Origin: Sphingobacterium siyangense
GTDB lineage: Bacteria > Bacteroidota > Bacteroidia > Sphingobacteriales > Sphingobacteriaceae
Direction of reading: 5' to 3'
DNA length: 64,000 nt
NCBI RefSeq assembly: GCF_007830445.1
Contig: NZ_VLKR01000001.1
Coordinates: 62,001-126,000, forward strand
Shown: piece by piece, positions 26,145-35,226 of the stretch
Position numbering within the stretch: position 1 is the stretch's first letter
Layout of the letters: the number at the start of each line of letters is the position of its first letter
Translations under genes and position numbers: made by a program
The notes under the pieces: generated by a model
Database searches by the model: none
Told to the model about the DNA's origin: nothing
What the model saw: only the letters and a program-made list of their open reading frames with translations

Positions 26145-26651
26145 ATGTACACAAAAGAAAAAGCAAAAGTAAATAGTTTTACGGTAGATCATACCAAGTT
26201 AAAACAAGGGATCTACGCTAAAGCTTCTACAACCAATAACAGCAATGTTGAGAGTTATACAACTTACGACATTCGCATGATCAGACCGAATTCTCCGGAG
26301 CGTATGCTATCACCTGAGGTCATGCATACCTTAGAACATTGTTTTGCAACAGAAATTAGAACCATCTTAGGTGATGAAGTTATTTATGTTGGGCCAATGG
26401 GTTGTTGCACGGGATTTTATGTTGTATTGGCTGGAACGGCGAAAACTCCTCAGAACGTGGCGGAATTGATGAAAGAAGTATTAGAGACTGTTCTTACAGA
26501 AGGATACGAAGTACCTTTCCAAAACCCGATTAGCTGCGGAAATTACACATTCATGGATTTTCCCACATCAAAACAGGCTTGTGTTAACTTCTTAAATCTA
26601 ATTACTGCCGAAGAATTGGAATTTGAGTATCCATATATCGAAGAAAATTAA
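26145..26651 (+). CDS. luxS: S-ribosylhomocysteine lyase LuxS
   Basis: The 168-residue enzyme has the metal motif HTLEH (about 61-65), GPMGCCTGFY with the catalytic Cys, and a third metal ligand in NPISCGNY. It cleaves S-ribosylhomocysteine to homocysteine and DPD, the precursor of AI-2, in the activated methyl cycle. The gene ends directly against the nucleosidase start (TAA then ATG), forming an operon with the enzyme that makes its substrate. Confidence 0.97.
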   Translation: MYTKEKAKVNSFTVDHTKLKQGIYAKASTTNNSNVESYTTYDIRMIRPNSPERMLSPEVMHTLEHCFATEIRTILGDEVIYVGPMGCCTGFYVVLAGTAKTPQNVAELMKEVLETVLTEGYEVPFQNPISCGNYTFMDFPTSKQACVNFLNLITAEELEFEYPYIEEN

Positions 26652-27293
26652 ATGATCCTGAATAAAGATATTGAAACGATTATCTTGGTAGCAAATAAAA
26701 ATGAGCTATCTTTTAATTCGACAAGTGAATCGACTTTTGTATACGAAATTGGTGTAGGTAAAGTAAATGCACTCCTGTCCGTAGCTACGCTTTACGAAGA
26801 CATCAAAGCATTAGGGATTAGTCCTGTTCTTCTCAATGTTGGCACGGTAGGTTGTACAAGGCATCCGATAGGCCATGTCCTTTATCCGGCATACTATGCA
26901 CAAGGGGATGCTTATACGGATGGATTTTTCCTGGAAAACACCTTGTTTTTTAAAGGTCAAGGCGTATTGGAATCCATATCTCTTGATGAATTTCGCTACG
27001 AAGATGCACTTTTGACATCGGATCGTTTTATCAATGTAAATACTGCTTTTTATCAGGATATCAAACATTTTAATCCTTTGGCATTTGATATGGAATCTTA
27101 TGCCCTAGCGAATTTCTGTTTTCAAAAAAATCTCACCTTTCATAGTATTAAAATTGTTTCAGACAATTGTGATGGCACAGTTAAAGATTGGGAAAGTATT
27201 TTAGGAGAAATTTCAGGGAGATTAGGTGATATTCTCGATCAATTCATGAAAAAGCTGGATAACGAAAAAGCTGTTGCGATCAGTATATCGTAA
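26652..27293 (+). CDS. 5'-methylthioadenosine/S-adenosylhomocysteine nucleosidase-like protein
   Basis: A 213-residue phosphorylase-superfamily nucleosidase with VGKVNALLSV, LNVGTVG and FDMESYALANFC, where the Glu of DMES contacts the ribose, and a SDN segment at the position of the catalytic Asp. It supplies S-ribosylhomocysteine to LuxS by splitting S-adenosylhomocysteine. The coupled position after luxS supports this; the sequence is more divergent than E. coli MtnN. Confidence 0.85.
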   Translation: MILNKDIETIILVANKNELSFNSTSESTFVYEIGVGKVNALLSVATLYEDIKALGISPVLLNVGTVGCTRHPIGHVLYPAYYAQGDAYTDGFFLENTLFFKGQGVLESISLDEFRYEDALLTSDRFINVNTAFYQDIKHFNPLAFDMESYALANFCFQKNLTFHSIKIVSDNCDGTVKDWESILGEISGRLGDILDQFMKKLDNEKAVAISIS

Positions 27294-27305
27294 TCTAATG
27301 AAATA

Positions 27306-27346
27306 GCAAAAAAAAGACCTGTAGAAATAGAGGTCTTTTTTTTTGC
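27306..27346 (+). terminator. terminator of luxS operon
   Basis: A stem of GC, eight or nine A, GACCT with its complement AGGTC, nine T, GC gives a near-perfect hairpin with a T-run. Confidence 0.88.
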
Positions 27347-27506
27347 AAATTACCGCGTTCTTTCTTCAACAGCTTCCCTATTGTCTTTCTAATTTGAATT
27401 TATTCAAACTATTCTCTCCCGAGGTTGTTCAGATAAGTGGATTACAAGCCCATCGTTATTTCAATATAACTCTTCCACACTGCAAATAAATCGATCTAAT
27501 ATTCTT

Positions 27507-29690
27507 ATGAAGAAAAAGAAGAAAATAATAATTTCAAATAGACTGCCGATACAAATAGAGCGAAAAAAAGAAAAATTAATCATCAAGCCGAGTGCGGGCG
27601 GACTGGCAACTGGTTTAAATTCCGCCTTTGATACGGATGAAATACTTTGGGTTGGCTGGCCGGGAATTGTTCCCAAAGATGAAGAGGAAAAAGAAAAGAT
27701 TGTCGAGCTTCTCAAACCGATGAACTTACTTCCTGTTTTCTTATCCAAAGATGAAATACGCAATTTCTACGAAGGTTATTCCAATGAGGTCCTCTGGCCT
27801 ATTTGCCATTATCAGCCGAGCTACATCCATTTTGACCGCGAATATTGGTCTACCTATGTCATGGTAAATAAGAAATTCTGCGAGGCTGCGCTTTCTATCG
27901 ATGAGCCATCCGGTTTTATTTGGGTCCATGATTATCAGCTTATGCTGCTCCCTCAACTGCTGCGTTCAGAGAACCAAGAGCTCAACATCGGTTATTTTCA
28001 CCATATCCCTTTTCCTTCGGAGGAACTCTTTATGAACATTCCGCAACGTAAAGAATTGGTTGAAGGTTTACTGGGAGCAGATCTTATCGGATTTCATACT
28101 TTCGCCGATAGTCAGAACTTTCTAAATGCCTGCAAAAAAATACTGCATGTCTCGTCTGGACATAACCAGCTCAAGTACAAAGACCGTCATATATTTATAG
28201 AATCCTTTCCGATGGGTATTGATTTTGATAAATTCGTCGAAGTCAGCAGTCAGCCTAAAATCCAGTCGATTGCAAGCCAATTCCGAAGCCATTTTCCCGA
28301 TCAAAAGATTATTATAGCTGTCGATAGGCTCGATTATAGCAAAGGTATATTAGAGCGATTACGTGCTTTTCTCACTTTCCTTGAAAAATACCCCGAATGG
28401 CATACAAAAGTTGTATTGTATATGCTTATCGTACCCTCTAGGGATAAGGTATCGCAATACAAAAAACTGAAAGATGAGATTAACCGGAAGGTGAGTGAAA
28501 TCAATTCTATTTATGGCAATCTAAGCTGGACGCCGGTACTATATTTTTACAAATCACTTCCATTCGAGGAGCTGGTTGGATTATATGTTGCATCCGATAT
28601 CTGTATGATTACATCTACGCGAGATGGGATGAATCTTGTAAGTAAAGAATACATCGCCAGTAAGACTTTGTCAAAGGGGGTATTGATTTTAAGTGAGTTT
28701 GCAGGCGCCTCTAAGGAACTTGTTGATGCCTTGATTATTAATCCCTATAACCGTACGGAAACAGCAGACAGTATTTATCAGGCGCTTAAAATGCCGCCCG
28801 AAGAAATTCAGGAACGTACCGATGCCAATATTCAGATTATACAGAAGTTTAATGTGCAACATTGGGTGCAGCTCTTTACCAATCGTTTGGCTGAGACCAA
28901 AGCCATACAACGTGACGAATGGGCAAGGCGAATCTCGGATAAGGTATTGAATAGTATTTCAGAAAGGTATAGCAAAAGTAGCAATAGACTCTTTTTTCTG
29001 GACTATGACGGTACTTTGGTCAAATTCCAGAATCATGCCCAAAAAGCAACTCCGACGACCCTGTTGTATAACCTTTTGGATAATATCATTTCTGATCCAC
29101 TCAATACATTGGTCATCATAAGCGGCCGATCACAAGAGAGCCTATCGTCTTGGTTTGACGGTCGATCGTACTATTTAGTTGCCGAACATGGCATTTGGTC
29201 AAATTTCCCAAATTTCAACTGGTCGTATAAGAAAGGATTGGCCCTCCATTGGATGCCTGAAGTAAAAAAGCTGATGGAAAAACTGGCCGATCAAACTCCG
29301 GGGGCTTACATCGAGGTCAAGCCCTACTCGTTAGCTTGGCATTATAGAAAAGTAGAACTGGGCTTAGGCGAACTTAAAGCAACTGAGCTAAAGGAGACCT
29401 TAAACCCAATGCTCAACGACTATGGATTACAACTACTGGACGGAAATGCTGTCATTGAGGTCAAAAATACAGAAGTTAATAAAGGTAAGGCGGCATTGGA
29501 AATCGCAGGACATATAAAAGCAGATTTCATGTTGGCTATTGGCGACGACATTACCGACGAAGATCTATTCAAGTATTTACCACAATCGACCATAAGTATT
29601 AAGGTAGGAAGCAACAAATCTGCAGCAAAATATTATTTAGATGAACAAGAAGATGTTCTTCAATTTTTAAATCAACTTATCGTAAAATAA
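27507..29690 (+). CDS. bifunctional trehalose-6-phosphate synthase / phosphatase
   Basis: A 727-residue fusion. Residues about 1-475 are a GT20 synthase (ISNRLP, SAGGLATGLN, WVHDYQLMLLPQLLR, DRLDYSKGILERL, TSTRDGMNLVSKEYIA); from about 490 comes a HAD phosphatase with FFLDYDGTL and GDDITDEDLF. It makes trehalose from UDP-glucose and glucose-6-phosphate, usually for osmotic or desiccation stress. The stop overlaps the start of the GH15 gene by one base, showing tight coupling. Confidence 0.95.
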   Translation: MKKKKKIIISNRLPIQIERKKEKLIIKPSAGGLATGLNSAFDTDEILWVGWPGIVPKDEEEKEKIVELLKPMNLLPVFLSKDEIRNFYEGYSNEVLWPICHYQPSYIHFDREYWSTYVMVNKKFCEAALSIDEPSGFIWVHDYQLMLLPQLLRSENQELNIGYFHHIPFPSEELFMNIPQRKELVEGLLGADLIGFHTFADSQNFLNACKKILHVSSGHNQLKYKDRHIFIESFPMGIDFDKFVEVSSQPKIQSIASQFRSHFPDQKIIIAVDRLDYSKGILERLRAFLTFLEKYPEWHTKVVLYMLIVPSRDKVSQYKKLKDEINRKVSEINSIYGNLSWTPVLYFYKSLPFEELVGLYVASDICMITSTRDGMNLVSKEYIASKTLSKGVLILSEFAGASKELVDALIINPYNRTETADSIYQALKMPPEEIQERTDANIQIIQKFNVQHWVQLFTNRLAETKAIQRDEWARRISDKVLNSISERYSKSSNRLFFLDYDGTLVKFQNHAQKATPTTLLYNLLDNIISDPLNTLVIISGRSQESLSSWFDGRSYYLVAEHGIWSNFPNFNWSYKKGLALHWMPEVKKLMEKLADQTPGAYIEVKPYSLAWHYRKVELGLGELKATELKETLNPMLNDYGLQLLDGNAVIEVKNTEVNKGKAALEIAGHIKADFMLAIGDDITDEDLFKYLPQSTISIKVGSNKSAAKYYLDEQEDVLQFLNQLIVK

Positions 29691-31501
29691 TGAACGAAAA
29701 TACAACAGAAAACAGACATATCTACCAATCTGGAATCATTGGAAATTGTTCCTACATAGCGCATGTTGGCATCGATACAAACATATCATGGTTGTGCTGG
29801 CCATCGTTCGAAGATAGCTTTGTATTCGGCAGTATGATCGATAAAAATCAAGGTGGAACTTTCAAGATCAGTTCAGAGGAAGCAGTTGTGGAAACCAAGC
29901 AATATTACATCAAAAATTCAAATGTGCTCTGTACGGAAATCCACACGGAATCCTACGCCTATCGTATTACAGATTTTGCACCTCGTTTTGAACAATTCGG
30001 GCGGTATTTTAAACCGTTGATGCTGATACGAAAGATCGAACCACTGCATGGTGCCCCTAGCGTCAACATCAGATGTCAGCCGACTGCTGACTACGGCCGA
30101 TTGCCACTTAAGCCTACCCGTGGCAGTAACCATATTCTTTATAGCAACGATCAGGTCGGAGAACGGATTCGACTTACCACTGATCTGCCTATTTCACATT
30201 TCTTCCAAGAGGAAAGCTGGACCATTATCAGTGAAAATAAATACCTTATATTGACGTATGATGCAGCTTTCGAATCGGCCATTGTAAGCACCTGTGAGGA
30301 TTTCCTCCATAAGACGCTCAGTTATTGGCAGCGATGGATTAAAAGGTGTAGTATCCCCAACATTTATCAAACAGAAGTAATCCGATCGGCTCTGGTGCTG
30401 AAACTTCATCAATATGAGGATACAGGAGCAATTATCGCCGCATCAACAACTAGTCTGCCCGAATATCCAGGTTCGGGAAGAAACTGGGACTACCGTTATT
30501 GCTGGGTACGTGATAGTTATTATGTCTTAACAGCATTGACACACATCGGTCAGTTTGAAGAAATGGAAAGCTTTGCTAATTATATTGCTGGCATCACGCA
30601 TCGCAACCCTGGAAGACTTCAACCTTTGTATGGTATCCTTGGTACCACCGAACTGACAGAACAGATCTTACCTTACCTAAAAGGCTATCAGGATAACGGT
30701 CCAGTGCGGATTGGCAATCAAGCTTTTGAACATATCCAAAATGATGTATACGGCCAAGCAATGATTGCCTTGTTACCTCTTTTCACTGATCAGCGTTTTA
30801 AAATCCATGAAAACAAGAATGTGTTAGGCTGGGTAAATTTCATTCTCGAAAAGATTGAGGCTACTATAGAGGAAAAAGATGCCGGTATCTGGGAGTTTAG
30901 AAATTTTGCCAACCACCATTGTTATTCCAATCTTTTTCAATGGGTCGGATGTAAGGCGGCCCTATTGATTGCGCGTCAAAATGGTTATCAAGATATGGAG
31001 GATCGCGCGAATGTCCTCTTAAAAAAAGCAGAAGCTTACATCGAGGCCTGTTATGACGAAGAGCGAAAAGTCTATCAGAATGCTATTGATAGCCGGAATT
31101 TAGACGCCAGTACCTTGCAGCTCATTGTCATGGATTACCTTGACCCAAAATCGGAACGCGCCCTTCATCATCTCGAAATGCTGGAAAAGGAATTAAAAGG
31201 TGAAAATGGACTTTTCTATCGCTATAAACATCAGGATGATTTCGGCAGACCCAAATCCACTTTCTTAGTCTGTGCATTTTGGTACGTGGAAGCGCTAGCC
31301 TGTGTCGGCCGTGTGGAGGAAGCGAAAGAGATCCTCGAACGTTTGCTGACCTACAGCAATCACCTGGGGCTGTTCAGTGAGGATGTTACCGAGGACAATG
31401 GCAGCCAATGGGGCAATTTCCCACAAGCCTACAGTCACGTTGGATTGATGAATGCCGTTTATCGTCTTGCCATAAAATTAGATAAACCAATTTTTCAATG
31501 A
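29690..31501 (+). CDS. glycoside hydrolase family 15 protein
   Basis: The 603-residue protein begins with GIIGNCSYIAHVGIDTNISWLCWPSFD-like sequence and contains PGSGRNWDYRYCWVRDSYYVL, the GH15 catalytic-domain hallmark. GH15 covers glucoamylases and the bacterial trehalases. Being coupled to the trehalose-synthesis gene, trehalose turnover is a reasonable inference, not shown by sequence. No signal peptide, so cytoplasmic. Confidence 0.92.
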   Translation: MNENTTENRHIYQSGIIGNCSYIAHVGIDTNISWLCWPSFEDSFVFGSMIDKNQGGTFKISSEEAVVETKQYYIKNSNVLCTEIHTESYAYRITDFAPRFEQFGRYFKPLMLIRKIEPLHGAPSVNIRCQPTADYGRLPLKPTRGSNHILYSNDQVGERIRLTTDLPISHFFQEESWTIISENKYLILTYDAAFESAIVSTCEDFLHKTLSYWQRWIKRCSIPNIYQTEVIRSALVLKLHQYEDTGAIIAASTTSLPEYPGSGRNWDYRYCWVRDSYYVLTALTHIGQFEEMESFANYIAGITHRNPGRLQPLYGILGTTELTEQILPYLKGYQDNGPVRIGNQAFEHIQNDVYGQAMIALLPLFTDQRFKIHENKNVLGWVNFILEKIEATIEEKDAGIWEFRNFANHHCYSNLFQWVGCKAALLIARQNGYQDMEDRANVLLKKAEAYIEACYDEERKVYQNAIDSRNLDASTLQLIVMDYLDPKSERALHHLEMLEKELKGENGLFYRYKHQDDFGRPKSTFLVCAFWYVEALACVGRVEEAKEILERLLTYSNHLGLFSEDVTEDNGSQWGNFPQAYSHVGLMNAVYRLAIKLDKPIFQ

Positions 31502-31511
31502 CATAAAAACA

Positions 31512-31545
31512 AAATGTGCGATCAAAATAAATTGATCGCACATTT
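31512..31545. terminator. terminator between GH15 and csbD genes
   Basis: A perfect 14-bp stem AAATGTGCGATCAA / TTGATCGCACATTT with a 6-nt loop, between convergent genes. Confidence 0.8.
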
Positions 31546-31585
31546 GTACGCTTATAATTGCCAATTAAATGGCCTTGATAAAATA

Positions 31586-31771
31586 TTACAATTTATCCAG
31601 CCAGTTTTCTACCTCTTCTTTGGTTTTTCCGGTCTTTTGTTGCAATTTACCCAACAATTCATCTTCCTTTCCCTCGGCATACAACAGATCATCATCGGTT
31701 AAATCTGCATATTGCTGTTTCACTTTACCTTTCAGCTCGTTCCAACGGCCTTTCCATGTTAAATTACTCAT
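31586..31771 (-). CDS. CsbD family stress protein
   Basis: A 61-residue charged helical protein with [24 protein letters not shown] and [20 protein letters not shown], the CsbD pattern. CsbD proteins accumulate in general stress responses in many bacteria; their molecular role is unknown. A purine-rich AAGGAG lies a few bases before the ATG, an unusually good ribosome site for this phylum. Confidence 0.95.
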   Translation of the reverse strand: MSNLTWKGRWNELKGKVKQQYADLTDDDLLYAEGKEDELLGKLQQKTGKTKEEVENWLDKL

Positions 31772-31810
31772 AAATGCTCCTTGTTTTTAAAAAATGAAAT
31801 GTATGTACTT

Positions 31811-32083
31811 TTATATTAATGTCTGTTTATAGCTGTCAAAATGTTCACAGATCTCCTCCATCCCGATTCGCTTGCCCATCAAGTCTATAAAACGGTTTTT
31901 ATACAAGGAAAATATGTATAAACCCGTTGCCAAACTCCCTATGACAAAAATACCTTCCAGCTCATTGCTCTTCACAAGCTTGTTGTTCAGGTGACACTCT
32001 TTGAGTAACGGAATATTATAAGAAGACCATTTACCCATTTTATCTTTGAGTACCAAACCAATATTTTTTGTCCCTGTCATCAT
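31811..32083 (-). CDS. hypothetical protein, 90 aa
   Basis: A small protein with one hydrophobic central stretch (GIFVIGSLATGLYIFSLY) that could be a membrane span, and charged flanks. No family recognised. It lies 39 bp before csbD on the same strand, so it is probably in the same transcript, and AAAGGAG also precedes its ATG. Confidence 0.65.
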   Translation of the reverse strand: MMTGTKNIGLVLKDKMGKWSSYNIPLLKECHLNNKLVKSNELEGIFVIGSLATGLYIFSLYKNRFIDLMGKRIGMEEICEHFDSYKQTLI

Positions 32084-32198
32084 TTCAGCTCCTTTTATTA
32101 GAAAAACAGCTACGTTGCTTCAAATGTTTTCTAATTTTTGTCATTTTGAAAAGAATAGGTCTTTCATACACAAGAGCAAGTAATTATACGGTGGCGTC

Positions 32199-32234
32199 CA
32201 AAAAAAATGTTTCCAATTGATTAATTGGAAACAT
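32199..32234 (-). terminator. terminator of the beta-barrel gene
   Basis: On the minus strand a 12-bp stem ATGTTTCCAATT / AATTGGAAACAT with a 4-nt loop is followed by eight T. Confidence 0.88.
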
Positions 32235-32264
32235 ACTGTTAAAGATTGCTTTTACTATTTTTTG

Positions 32265-32843
32265 TTAGCGTTTACCTGGTAAATAGATTTGAAAACCTAC
32301 GCCAACGCCTAAACCACTCGCACCGCTGCCTGTATTAATATTAGCCTTGCTATAATTGTAGCCAAAGGTAGCTTCCAAAGCAACAGTTCGTGTGATAAAA
32401 TGTGCATATCCAACATTGGCTCCTACAGCCAGTGCGACATCTTTGCCCCTAGAACTTCCTGAAATACCAATATCTCCCTGTCCAAAAAACCGACCTGTAC
32501 TTGATCCCGCATTTGGAAAGTAATAACGCACAAATGGCGCTACACCATAAGTCCATTCATTATCAGCATCTTTTTGAGTAGCCAAGCCAAGATTTGCCTG
32601 TGCACCAATAGCCAATCCATCGGACACGAAATAACCAGCTCGTGGTTGAAGTGCTACATTAAATGATTTTCCTTCAAAACTATAGCCAAGATTACCGATC
32701 GATCCACCGACCATCCAATTTCCTTGTCGAATAGGTTCAATTCCGACATCCGAGGACATCTGTGGCGTAGTTTCAATTTTCTGAGCATGGGCCTGATACC
32801 CAATTCCTGCTGTTATTAATAAAAGAAGTGTCAATTTTCTCAT
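32265..32843 (-). CDS. outer membrane beta-barrel protein
   Basis: The 192-residue product has a signal peptide (MRKLTLLLLITAGIGYQAHAQ) and alternating Gly/aromatic strands such as NWMVGGSIGNLGYSF, GYFVSDGLAIGAQANLGL and LGVGVGFQIYLPGKR. This is the small eight-strand porin/OmpA-like barrel common in Bacteroidota. Specific role unknown. Single gene with its own terminator. Confidence 0.88.
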   Translation of the reverse strand: MRKLTLLLLITAGIGYQAHAQKIETTPQMSSDVGIEPIRQGNWMVGGSIGNLGYSFEGKSFNVALQPRAGYFVSDGLAIGAQANLGLATQKDADNEWTYGVAPFVRYYFPNAGSSTGRFFGQGDIGISGSSRGKDVALAVGANVGYAHFITRTVALEATFGYNYSKANINTGSGASGLGVGVGFQIYLPGKR

Positions 32844-32988
32844 AGTATCTCTATTATCTAAATTACTTTAGTTTAATAACAAGATCGACAAATGAAAAGT
32901 TTTAAATTTATTCTTAAAATATATCGTTTTGTCATTTTGTAAAAAAGAGAACCAATCAGATTTGACTCATGTTCCTATTAAAAAGACG

Positions 32989-33339
32989 ATGAATACAGCA
33001 ATTCAATTTGGTGATGCTATTTCAGATTATTTCCAAGAAAGCTCCCTATTCTTGCACGAAATAGCCCCAATGGAAAACCAACCGGACAGCTACAGTCTTA
33101 AGTCCGTATTTAGTCCATCCAAGGTTTCGGATCGAGATGCGGTCAATCGCAAACTTAACTCTCCAAAAAGTATGGCTGGCCCCGATCCAAGTGAAGAAGA
33201 ACAACGCGACCGCACAACTAGAGAAAAGATTAATACAGAAGAGGATCAACATAAAGAGAAACCAGATCATTCAGAAGAAGATATTTATGATGCTGATTCA
33301 GATCAAAAAGAAAAGGATAAAAAAAACTCCCACAACTAA
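32989..33339 (+). CDS. hypothetical acidic protein, 116 aa
   Basis: From the ATG at 32989 (MNTAIQFGDAISDYF); an earlier TTG at 32929 is less likely. The first half is moderately ordered; the second half is very rich in Asp, Glu and Lys with many Gln and Ser and is probably disordered. No family recognised. The stop codon lies within the stem of the terminator. Confidence 0.55.
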   Translation: MNTAIQFGDAISDYFQESSLFLHEIAPMENQPDSYSLKSVFSPSKVSDRDAVNRKLNSPKSMAGPDPSEEEQRDRTTREKINTEEDQHKEKPDHSEEDIYDADSDQKEKDKKNSHN

Positions 33340-33351
33340 GGGAGTTTTTTT
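33321..33351 (+). terminator. terminator overlapping the end of the acidic-protein gene
   Basis: An 11-bp stem AAAAAACTCCC / GGGAGTTTTTT with an 8-nt loop and a T-run. Confidence 0.85.
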
Positions 33352-33396
33352 GTGAATATAACGAAGAGGTCCGAGTGACCTTTTCTAAGTGCTCCT

Positions 33397-33648
33397 TTAA
33401 GGTTTAGATTGTATAGCATTGATGCTATCCTTCCTAAGCGTGTCTGCTAAACTGGTATCCTTCTGCATGCTCATTTTTTGTTGCTCGCTTAAATTGTATC
33501 TTGTTTCATCGGCAGCGCTCGGCGCGATATTGTCCGCCTGACCACTTCCTTCTGCTGGATTTTTGTTTGGATTTTGGCACGCAAAGAATAGTGTGCTGCA
33601 AAATAATAACGTTCCCAAAACTACCGTGAATTTCTTTCTCTTTTTCAT
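33397..33648 (-). CDS. small lipoprotein, 83 aa
   Basis: Starts MKKRKKF, hydrophobic core LGTLLFCSTLFF, then ACQN, where Cys24 would be lipidated. The rest is polar and likely flexible (SGQADNIAPSAADETRY, LRKDSINAIQSKP). Such short entropic lipoproteins are frequent near stress genes in this group; function unknown. Confidence 0.75.
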   Translation of the reverse strand: MKKRKKFTVVLGTLLFCSTLFFACQNPNKNPAEGSGQADNIAPSAADETRYNLSEQQKMSMQKDTSLADTLRKDSINAIQSKP

Positions 33649-34050
33649 ATTTTATTTTGTTTTTGTGATCAATCTTTTTCTTAAGAACCACATTCAGAAC
33701 TTATTAGTTTAATAAAAACTGATAAAAAACAATCATTTAAACTTCTGCTTAAAAAAACAGACAGTTCCCACACTCCACTAAATACAGAAGGATACCCGTA
33801 ATAAAGACATTTTTTAATGGAACAAATACCCAATTAACCGGGCCCAAATCGGTCGCCTATTTTTATCGGGACGCTTTCAATTGTGTACTCTTGTAGCGTT
33901 TAGGCTACAAAATAATCAATACGCAGGTGTACGTATTTTTCCCCTATGCCTGTTTAAACAAGTTTTAGATGAACCTGAAAACGTAAATGTAGCACTTTAA
34001 TTGCACCTCCATGTATCAAATAAACATCAATCAATTTAACAAACGATACT
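33649..34050. other. intergenic region upstream of the first stand-alone sigma gene
   Basis: A gene-free stretch of 402 bp. It holds a TTGTAGC / GCTACAA hairpin (33892-33911), a TGTACGTATTT string (33929-33939) whose complement recurs before the pseudokinase operon at 46879-46889, and the 16-bp element at 33990-34005. No ORF of note. Confidence 0.5.
33990..34005 (+). promoter_or_regulatory. 16-bp element shared by the two sigma genes (copy 1)
   Basis: TAGCACTTTAATTGCA, 45 bp before the sigma ATG at 34051, matches TAGCATCTTAATTGCA at 47078-47093 in 14 of 16 positions. The TAATTGC part faintly resembles the TAnnTTTG minus-7 box of Bacteroidota. It is probably a promoter or operator common to both genes. 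Confidence 0.5.
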
Positions 34051-34551
34051 ATGAGCAATTCCAATTTGAATATTTTAGTCGAGGAAAAAAGAAGTCTTTT
34101 GAAACATTTTGCGGGAAAATTCACCAATGATCCCGATGAAAAAGAGGATTTAATTCAAGAGACGCTTATTCGTGCATTGAAATCGATCGATGATTTTATC
34201 CGTCATCCCAAATTAATGTCGTGGCTCTACGTTATTATGAAAAATGTTTACATTAACCAATATCGTAAAGCCAAACGTATAAACGACATCCATGAAACAT
34301 ACATCGGTCTAGAAAGCACTAACACTGTAGAATCCAATAAAAGTGACAGCAAGTTTATCGCTGATGATATTCAAAAAGCGATGTGCAGTTTGTCGGAAGA
34401 AAATTACCAGGTGTTTCAATTATTCCTTGAGGGATACAAATACCATGAGATCGCCACCTATTTTGGCATGCCTGAAGGAACAATCAAAACCAGGATACAC
34501 ATGACGCGAAAAAAACTTCAAAAACAACTTAAAATTTACAAATTAAAATAA
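34051..34551 (+). CDS. ECF-like sigma-70 factor (paralogue A)
   Basis: A 166-residue sigma factor: region 2 with FTNDPDEKEDLIQETLIRALKSI and a PKLMSWLYVIMKNVYINQYRK core-binding/-10 part, region 4 with FLEGYKYHEIATYFGMPEGTIKTRIHMTRKKLQKQ. A close paralogue lies at 47132. No anti-sigma gene is adjacent. Its surroundings (trehalose, CsbD, Ku, topoisomerase IB) suggest a stress sigma; this is inferred. Confidence 0.93.
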   Translation: MSNSNLNILVEEKRSLLKHFAGKFTNDPDEKEDLIQETLIRALKSIDDFIRHPKLMSWLYVIMKNVYINQYRKAKRINDIHETYIGLESTNTVESNKSDSKFIADDIQKAMCSLSEENYQVFQLFLEGYKYHEIATYFGMPEGTIKTRIHMTRKKLQKQLKIYKLK

Positions 34552-34628
34552 AACAAAACGTAGCTTTTGAGGTTATCTACCTAAAGTAACTTAACCGGAT
34601 AGCTGACAATTCGCTAAATAATAAATAT

Positions 34629-34820
34629 ATGAAATCAGAAGTTAAAACAAAAAATCAGCACAATATGGTCATTACGCTGATTATCTGTGGCGGTCCCATT
34701 GGAAAGGGAAATGGTAAGACCATTGTACAAGCGGTAGTTACGGACACATTAGACAAAAATCAAACTAAAGTAGAGACAGAAAAAGGTAAAAAATCTCCTT
34801 CTGTAAATAAAACAAAATAG
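34629..34820 (+). CDS. hypothetical protein, 63 aa
   Basis: A small basic protein with a Gly-rich hydrophobic middle (LIICGGPIGKGNGKTIVQAVV) and a Lys/Thr-rich tail. It starts 78 bp after sigma paralogue A and ends before a terminator, so it is probably co-transcribed. It is too short for an anti-sigma factor of a known type. No family recognised. Confidence 0.55.
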   Translation: MKSEVKTKNQHNMVITLIICGGPIGKGNGKTIVQAVVTDTLDKNQTKVETEKGKKSPSVNKTK

Positions 34821-34859
34821 ATGAGAATTTACTCATAGAACATTGAAATTTATCCATAG

Positions 34860-34895
34860 AAAGGGTTGCTTTTGTTAAGAAAGTAACCCTTTTTA
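34860..34895 (+). terminator. terminator after sigma A unit
   Basis: A 13-bp stem, AAAGGGTT plus GCTTT against AAAGT plus AACCCTTT with one G-T pair, ends in a T-run. The remainder of 34821-35226 shows nothing I can name apart from the topoisomerase promoter region. Confidence 0.8.
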
Positions 34896-35226
34896 ATATA
34901 TTTTTCTTTCTATTTACCTGATAGTCCGTCTCCCCTTTCCTGTATAAAACCCTTGATTTATGTGAATAATACGCATCTTATTTTTTTCGAAAACCGGGGA
35001 TGCCTCTCTTCCGTTCTTACAAAAAAGATTAAAAATTCACTCATCAGCATGATACAATGGAAACCAAACTTATAAATGACCATAGAATGATCAACGATCT
35101 TATACAGATCAACCATGATCGAACTGCTGATTAACAAATGGCAACTGATATGGTCTCAAGCATTCACATAAGAAATTTAAATAACATTTTTGGGTTTAAG
35201 CATACGTTGACTTTGGAGATTATTAT

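Noticed and set aside
31514..31790. Plus-strand ORFs opposite csbD
   Set aside because: They are antisense to a well-supported CsbD gene and have no independent support.
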